DNA of 9,079 bases, taken from positions 1-9,079 of the forward strand of contig JAEWZG010000095.1 of NCBI GenBank assembly GCA_023395435.1, in the 5' to 3' direction. Below are positions 6,282 to 9,079 of the stretch, in pieces. The notes under the pieces are model-generated. The model was not told the DNA's origin and did no database searches. It saw only the letters and a list, made by a program, of their open reading frames with translations. The stretch is from Bacillota bacterium. Its GTDB lineage: Bacteria; Bacillota; Clostridia; Oscillospirales; Ruminococcaceae. The position numbers and the translations under genes are program-made. The stretch's first letter is position 1. Each line of letters opens with the position of its first letter.

Positions 6282-6578
6282 ATGAATGAAATTGAGATTG
6301 CTCTTATATGTAAAGCGCTTGGAGATCCAAACAGACTAAAGATAATAAGAATGTTATCAAATGGTGAAAAATGTGCCTGCAAGCTTCTTGAAGCATTTGA
6401 AATAACACAGCCAACACTATCTCATCATATGAAAATATTATGTGATTGTGGGCTCGTTAATGTTAGAAAGGACGGGAAGTGGTCACATTATTCTATTAAC
6501 TGTAAAACGCTTGGTTTGTTCAAATCATTTATTTCATCACTTGAATGCATTTGTGAGGGGGAATGTGAATGCACATAA
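6282..6578 (+). CDS. ArsR/SmtB family metalloregulator, Cys-rich
   Basis: The 98-residue protein is a winged-helix ArsR-type repressor. ALGDPNRLKIIRML (12-25) is the typical first helices, EKCACKLLEAF (29-39) gives a C31-x-C33 pair at the alpha-3 site used for As(III)/Sb(III) in classic ArsR, ITQPTLSHHMKIL (41-53) is the recognition helix, and the wing is VRKDGKWSHYSI. It has ten cysteines, including C54/C56 and a C-terminal C89-x-C91-x3-C95-x-C97 cluster. Such proteins leave DNA when thiols bind a metal(loid), or when they are oxidised to disulfide or polysulfide, as in the SqrR/BigR and CstR-like sulfur sensors. Both ligands fit here, given the rhodanese operon on the other side. The start follows GAGGTG by seven bases, and its end overlaps the permease gene by 10 bp. 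It is expected to repress its own operon. Confidence 0.93.
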   Translation: MNEIEIALICKALGDPNRLKIIRMLSNGEKCACKLLEAFEITQPTLSHHMKILCDCGLVNVRKDGKWSHYSINCKTLGLFKSFISSLECICEGECECT

Positions 6579-7582
6579 TTGAAAACATTGGTTTGTTTAT
6601 TCAGAATCAAATTTTAGGAATGAAGTGGCTGAATAAACTTATTGATTCTCTCCTTTCTGTTCTAGGACTTGATACATCTTCGCAAATAGGGGCGAGTATT
6701 CAGTTTTTTATCTATGATATGATAAAGATTCTGATTCTTTTATCTATCCTTATTTTTATTATCTCATATATTCAAAGCTATTTTCCTCCTGAAAGAACAA
6801 AGAATATTTTAGGCAAGTACAAAGGTATCTGGGCAAACCTTATGGGCGCAATACTTGGAACTGTAACACCATTCTGTTCGTGTTCATCTATTCCGTTGTT
6901 CATTGGTTTTACTAATGCAGGACTCCCTGTCGGTGTAACCTTCAGTTTTCTTATTTCTTCGCCACTTGTTGACCTCGGAGCATTTATTCTTCTGACAAGT
7001 GTTTTCGGGTTTAAAATTGCACTGGCATATGTAATTGTTGGAATAATTCTTGCTGTAATTGGCGGAACACTTATTGACAAGTTCGGGCTTGAAAAGTATG
7101 TTGAATCATTTATATTAACAGGCTCAAGTGTTAATCTTGAATCACCAGAGCTTAAAAAACGTGAACGTATATTATATGCAAAAGAACAGGTTATTGCTAC
7201 AGTGAAAAAAGTTTTCTGGTATGTAGTAATAGGAATTGGAATAGGCGCTGCAATACATAATTGGATTCCAAAAGAATTTATTCAGTCTGTTCTTGGTGCA
7301 AACAATCAGTTTTCTGTTCTGCTTGCAACAATCGTCGGTATCCCAATGTATGCTGACATATTCGGGACAATACCTATTGCTGAAGCATTGTTCTTTAAGG
7401 GAGTAAGCATTGGTACAATACTGTCATTTATGATGGCGGTTACTGCACTTAGCCTTCCATCAATAATAATGCTAAGAAAAGCAGTCAAGCCGAAGCTTCT
7501 TGCTGTTTTTGTTGGTATAGTTTCAATTGGAATAATAATAATCGGATATCTTTTTAACGCATTTTCATATATTCTATTATAA
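6569..7582 (+). CDS. PF03773 (ArsP_1/SO_0444-type) permease
   Basis: The 337-residue membrane protein has about eight helices in two halves. The family signature TPFCSCSSIPLFIGF lies at 100-114. The second half carries GIPMYADIFGTIPIAEAL at 257-274, followed by SLPSIIMLRKA. A soluble loop of mixed charge (about 171-212) separates the halves. Known family members are Campylobacter ArsP, which exports trivalent organoarsenicals, and Shewanella SO_0444, linked to copper and other soft metals. The CSC motif in a membrane helix would suit a thiophilic substrate. Which substrate is carried here is not visible, and a sulfur compound is not excluded. The gene overlaps arsR by 10 bp, with GAGGGG seven bases upstream inside arsR, so both are made from one message under ArsR control. 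Confidence 0.9.
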   Translation: MHIIENIGLFIQNQILGMKWLNKLIDSLLSVLGLDTSSQIGASIQFFIYDMIKILILLSILIFIISYIQSYFPPERTKNILGKYKGIWANLMGAILGTVTPFCSCSSIPLFIGFTNAGLPVGVTFSFLISSPLVDLGAFILLTSVFGFKIALAYVIVGIILAVIGGTLIDKFGLEKYVESFILTGSSVNLESPELKKRERILYAKEQVIATVKKVFWYVVIGIGIGAAIHNWIPKEFIQSVLGANNQFSVLLATIVGIPMYADIFGTIPIAEALFFKGVSIGTILSFMMAVTALSLPSIIMLRKAVKPKLLAVFVGIVSIGIIIIGYLFNAFSYILL

Positions 7583-7600
7583 TAACAGGAGGACTTAAAA

Positions 7601-8044
7601 ATGACACACAAGGAAAAAGCATTATCCTATTTCGGCAACAACTTTAACTGTTCACAGGCTGTATTCACAACTTTCGCAACAGAAATGGGCATAGATGAAG
7701 ATACCGCCTTAATGATTTCAACAAACTTTGGCGGAGGGGCAAGATGTGGTGAACTGTGCGGAGCGGTCGCAGGAGCGCATATGGTTTTAGGATTGAAGAA
7801 CGGACATTGCCACTCAGAAAATGCTGATGAAAAAGCAAGAGCTTATGACCTTGCAGTAGAATTTAATAAAAGGTTCTGCGAGAAAAATGGTTCAGTAGTA
7901 TGCAGAAATTTACTAGGTTATGACCTGTCTATTCCTGAAGATGTGGAAGTTATTAAAGCAAATAATTTGTTTAAAACTATATGTCCAAATATGGTGGCTG
8001 ATGCAGCTGAAATAGTTGAGCAGATGCTTTCAGAAATTGAGTAA
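7601..8044 (+). CDS. C_GCAxxG_C_C family (putative redox) protein
   Basis: The 147-residue protein has the spaced cysteines that give this family (TIGR01909/PF09719) its name: C17 in NCSQAV, C49 and C53 in RCGELCGAVAG, C101 in VCRNLLG and C128 in TICP; C70 and C93 are additional. It is soluble and probably all-helical, without signal peptide. The function is not established; members often sit next to redox or metal genes in anaerobes and the conserved cysteines could bind a metal cluster or work in thiol exchange. It lies 18 bp after the permease with AGGAGG eight bases before the ATG, as the third gene of the ArsR operon. Its length is normal for the family. Confidence 0.92.
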   Translation: MTHKEKALSYFGNNFNCSQAVFTTFATEMGIDEDTALMISTNFGGGARCGELCGAVAGAHMVLGLKNGHCHSENADEKARAYDLAVEFNKRFCEKNGSVVCRNLLGYDLSIPEDVEVIKANNLFKTICPNMVADAAEIVEQMLSEIE

Positions 8045-8055
8045 AGGAGTTTATT

Positions 8056-8403
8056 ATGGGACTTTTCAGTAATAAGAATAAAGAAACTAAACCTTGTAAT
8101 TGTGGTGAAAACTGCAATACAAACGGAGAACAAAAGGCGGTGAATACGCAAAACAGTAATGCTTCCGTAAAAATACTTGGATCTGGCTGTGCAAAATGCA
8201 ATCAGCTTGAAGCAAATACTATTGAAGCATTAAAACAGCTTAAACTTGACACAACTATAGAACACATTACTGACTTTTCAAAAATAGCAAGCTATGGTGT
8301 AATGACTACCCCAGCAATAGTATATAATGGCAAGGTAATTACATACGGAAAGGTTTTAAAGCCTGATGAAATTGTTTCTCTTTTTAAGAAGGAGGGTGTT
8401 TAA
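8056..8403 (+). CDS. Small redox-active disulfide protein 2 (thioredoxin-like) with Cys-rich N-terminus
   Basis: Residues 37-113 form a compact thioredoxin-like domain of the TIGR00412 type: VKILGSGCAKCNQLE with the active pair C45-x2-C48, and a cis-proline loop TTPAIVYNGK with P86. An N-terminal extension of about 36 residues adds CNCGENC (C14, C16, C20), which is not part of the domain and may bind metal. There is no signal peptide, so it acts in the cytoplasm, probably as thiol reductant or metal(loid) relay for the permease or for the C_GCAxxG_C_C protein; this is inferred from the operon. AAAGGAG lies six bases before the ATG, 11 bp behind the previous gene, and the stop overlaps the next ATG (TAATG). 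Confidence 0.9.
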   Translation: MGLFSNKNKETKPCNCGENCNTNGEQKAVNTQNSNASVKILGSGCAKCNQLEANTIEALKQLKLDTTIEHITDFSKIASYGVMTTPAIVYNGKVITYGKVLKPDEIVSLFKKEGV

Positions 8404-8597
8404 TGTCTTGCACAAATGCCAAAGAATGTTCCTGCCCGAAAGTTACCTGTCCTAACCACAGCCAGTGCTGTAAATGTGTAATTAAGCATAAAATTACAGA
8501 TAGTTTGCCATTCTGTCTTTTTCCTGATAACAACGGCGACAAATCAAATCGTAATCATTATGAAGTTCTCAAAAAAAGGTTTGAGAAGACTGAGTAA
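8403..8597 (+). CDS. Small Cys-rich protein, DUF6485-like
   Basis: The 64-residue protein has eight cysteines in its first 38 residues (C3, C9, C11, C16, C22, C23, C25, C38) and the pattern CPNHSQCCKCVIKHK followed by LPFCL, which I recall from the DUF6485 family of Clostridia and other anaerobes; the match was not searched. The second part is polar and helical. The cysteine spacing suggests binding of zinc, iron-sulfur or another soft metal. It is the last gene of the ArsR operon, begins in the TAATG overlap with the thioredoxin-like gene, and has GGAGGG just upstream within that gene, so it is translationally coupled. Function unknown. Confidence 0.8.
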   Translation: MSCTNAKECSCPKVTCPNHSQCCKCVIKHKITDSLPFCLFPDNNGDKSNRNHYEVLKKRFEKTE

Positions 8598-8649
8598 AAT
8601 ATACAAGTAATAACCCCCTCCACAATGTGAAGGGGGTTATTAGTATATT
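8598..8649. terminator. Bidirectional terminator between converging arsR operon and rpsI
   Basis: An inner stem of 16 positions (8608-8623 with 8627-8642) around the triloop AAT contains a C5/G5 core and one mismatch. Outside a three-base bulge (AAG, 8605-8607) a further perfect 7-bp stem joins AATATAC (8598-8604) to GTATATT (8643-8649). The mismatch is C-A in plus-strand RNA but a G-U pair in minus-strand RNA. It directly follows the last plus-strand stop codon and lies 15 bp from the rpsI stop, so it can end both transcripts. Confidence 0.85.
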
Positions 8650-8663
8650 GAATAAAGTAAATA

Positions 8664-9065
8664 CTATCTCTTTGAGAACTGTGGAGCACGACGAGCAGCT
8701 TTCAAGCCGTACTTCTTTCTTTCCTTCATTCTTGGGTCACGTGTCAAGAATCCAGCCTTTTTAAGTTCTGGACGAAGGTTTTCGTCGAACTGGAGAAGAG
8801 CTCTTGAAAGACCATGTCTGATAGCACCAGCTTGACCTGTTACTCCACCACCTGCAACTGTGCAGATAATATCAAACTTTTCAAGATTGTCTGTGAGTGC
8901 CAAAGGCTGACGAACGATAAGTTTTAATGTTTCAAGACCAAAGTAATCGTCGATTGTTCTGCCGTTTATTGTGATGTTACCTGTTCCTTCGTATACACGA
9001 ACTCTGGCAACTGAATGTTTTCTTCTGCCTGTGCCATAAAAATATGGTTGTTTTGATTCGTACAT
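8664..9065 (-). CDS. rpsI: 30S ribosomal protein S9
   Basis: The 133-residue protein is full-length S9. FYGTGRRKHSVARVRVYEGTG at the N-terminus, TVAGGGVTGQAGAIRHGLSRAL in the middle and the basic end RKKYGLKAARRAPQFSKR, which reaches toward the P-site tRNA in the small subunit, are all diagnostic. The final residues SKR are intact. The start at 9065 has AAGGAG eight bases upstream at the window edge. In most bacteria rplM (L13) precedes rpsI in one operon and would lie just outside the window. The transcript ends in the shared hairpin at 8598-8649. This is the only clear core-genome gene of the window. Confidence 0.98.
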   Translation of the reverse strand: MYESKQPYFYGTGRRKHSVARVRVYEGTGNITINGRTIDDYFGLETLKLIVRQPLALTDNLEKFDIICTVAGGGVTGQAGAIRHGLSRALLQFDENLRPELKKAGFLTRDPRMKERKKYGLKAARRAPQFSKR

Positions 9066-9079
9066 CTATAATGCTCCTT

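Noticed and set aside
6778..7611. Minus-strand open frames opposite the permease gene
   Set aside because: They are shadows of the permease, have no ribosome binding sites, and the plus-strand frame carries the family signatures.
1..9079. CRISPR array, tRNA, rRNA, integrase or phage genes
   Set aside because: No regularly spaced repeats, no cloverleaf or ribosomal RNA sequence and no recombinase motifs were seen on either strand.

Overview
The window is AT-rich bacterial DNA, tightly packed, with strong AGGAGG-type ribosome binding sites and intrinsic terminators. The protein set (a Clostridia-style rpsI product beginning MYESKQPYFYGTGRRKHS, a DUF6320-like protein, a C_GCAxxG_C_C protein, a CoA-disulfide reductase fused to rhodanese) points to an anaerobic Firmicute of class Clostridia, probably Ruminococcaceae/Oscillospiraceae. 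That placement is from recognition of the proteins, not from a database search.

Layout. (1) 1-271, minus: N-terminal part of a GNAT acetyltransferase cut by the window edge. (2) 394-3316, minus: a three-gene operon with its own consensus promoter (3374-3402): an HSL-type alpha/beta hydrolase, an HxxxD condensation-fold acyltransferase annotated in relatives as alcohol acetyltransferase, and a zinc-ribbon six-helix membrane protein. (3) 3572-5998, minus: three genes with 0-3 bp between them: a small cytoplasmic rhodanese, a CoA-disulfide/persulfide reductase carrying a C-terminal rhodanese domain, and a rhodanese lipoprotein. The operon ends in an intrinsic terminator at 3471-3513. (4) 5999-6281: a 283 bp divergent control region with an ArsR-type repeated operator, an extended -10 promoter for the plus strand, and a perfect TGTGAC-CAA-GTCACA palindrome that lies about 41 bp upstream of the best candidate start site for the minus operon. 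(5) 6282-8597, plus: ArsR/SmtB repressor, PF03773-type permease, C_GCAxxG_C_C redox protein, small CxxC thioredoxin-like protein, and a Cys-rich small protein. (6) 8598-8649: a long hairpin shared by converging transcripts. (7) 8664-9065, minus: rpsI, core genome.

How it may work. The two divergent operons together make an eight-gene, cysteine-dominated module. The minus arm can move sulfane sulfur (three rhodanese domains, one outside the membrane and two inside) to an NADH-linked persulfide/CoA-disulfide reductase. The plus arm looks like a thiophilic metalloid or metal response: a sensor with many cysteines, a permease of the ArsP/SO_0444 class, two redox proteins and a small metal-binding-like protein. 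The joint reading, an island coupling reactive sulfur handling to soft-metal(loid) or sulfur-compound transport, is inference and is the best candidate here for an undescribed system. The hydrolase/acyltransferase/DUF6320 operon is a second unassigned functional unit, probably lipid or ester related and membrane associated.
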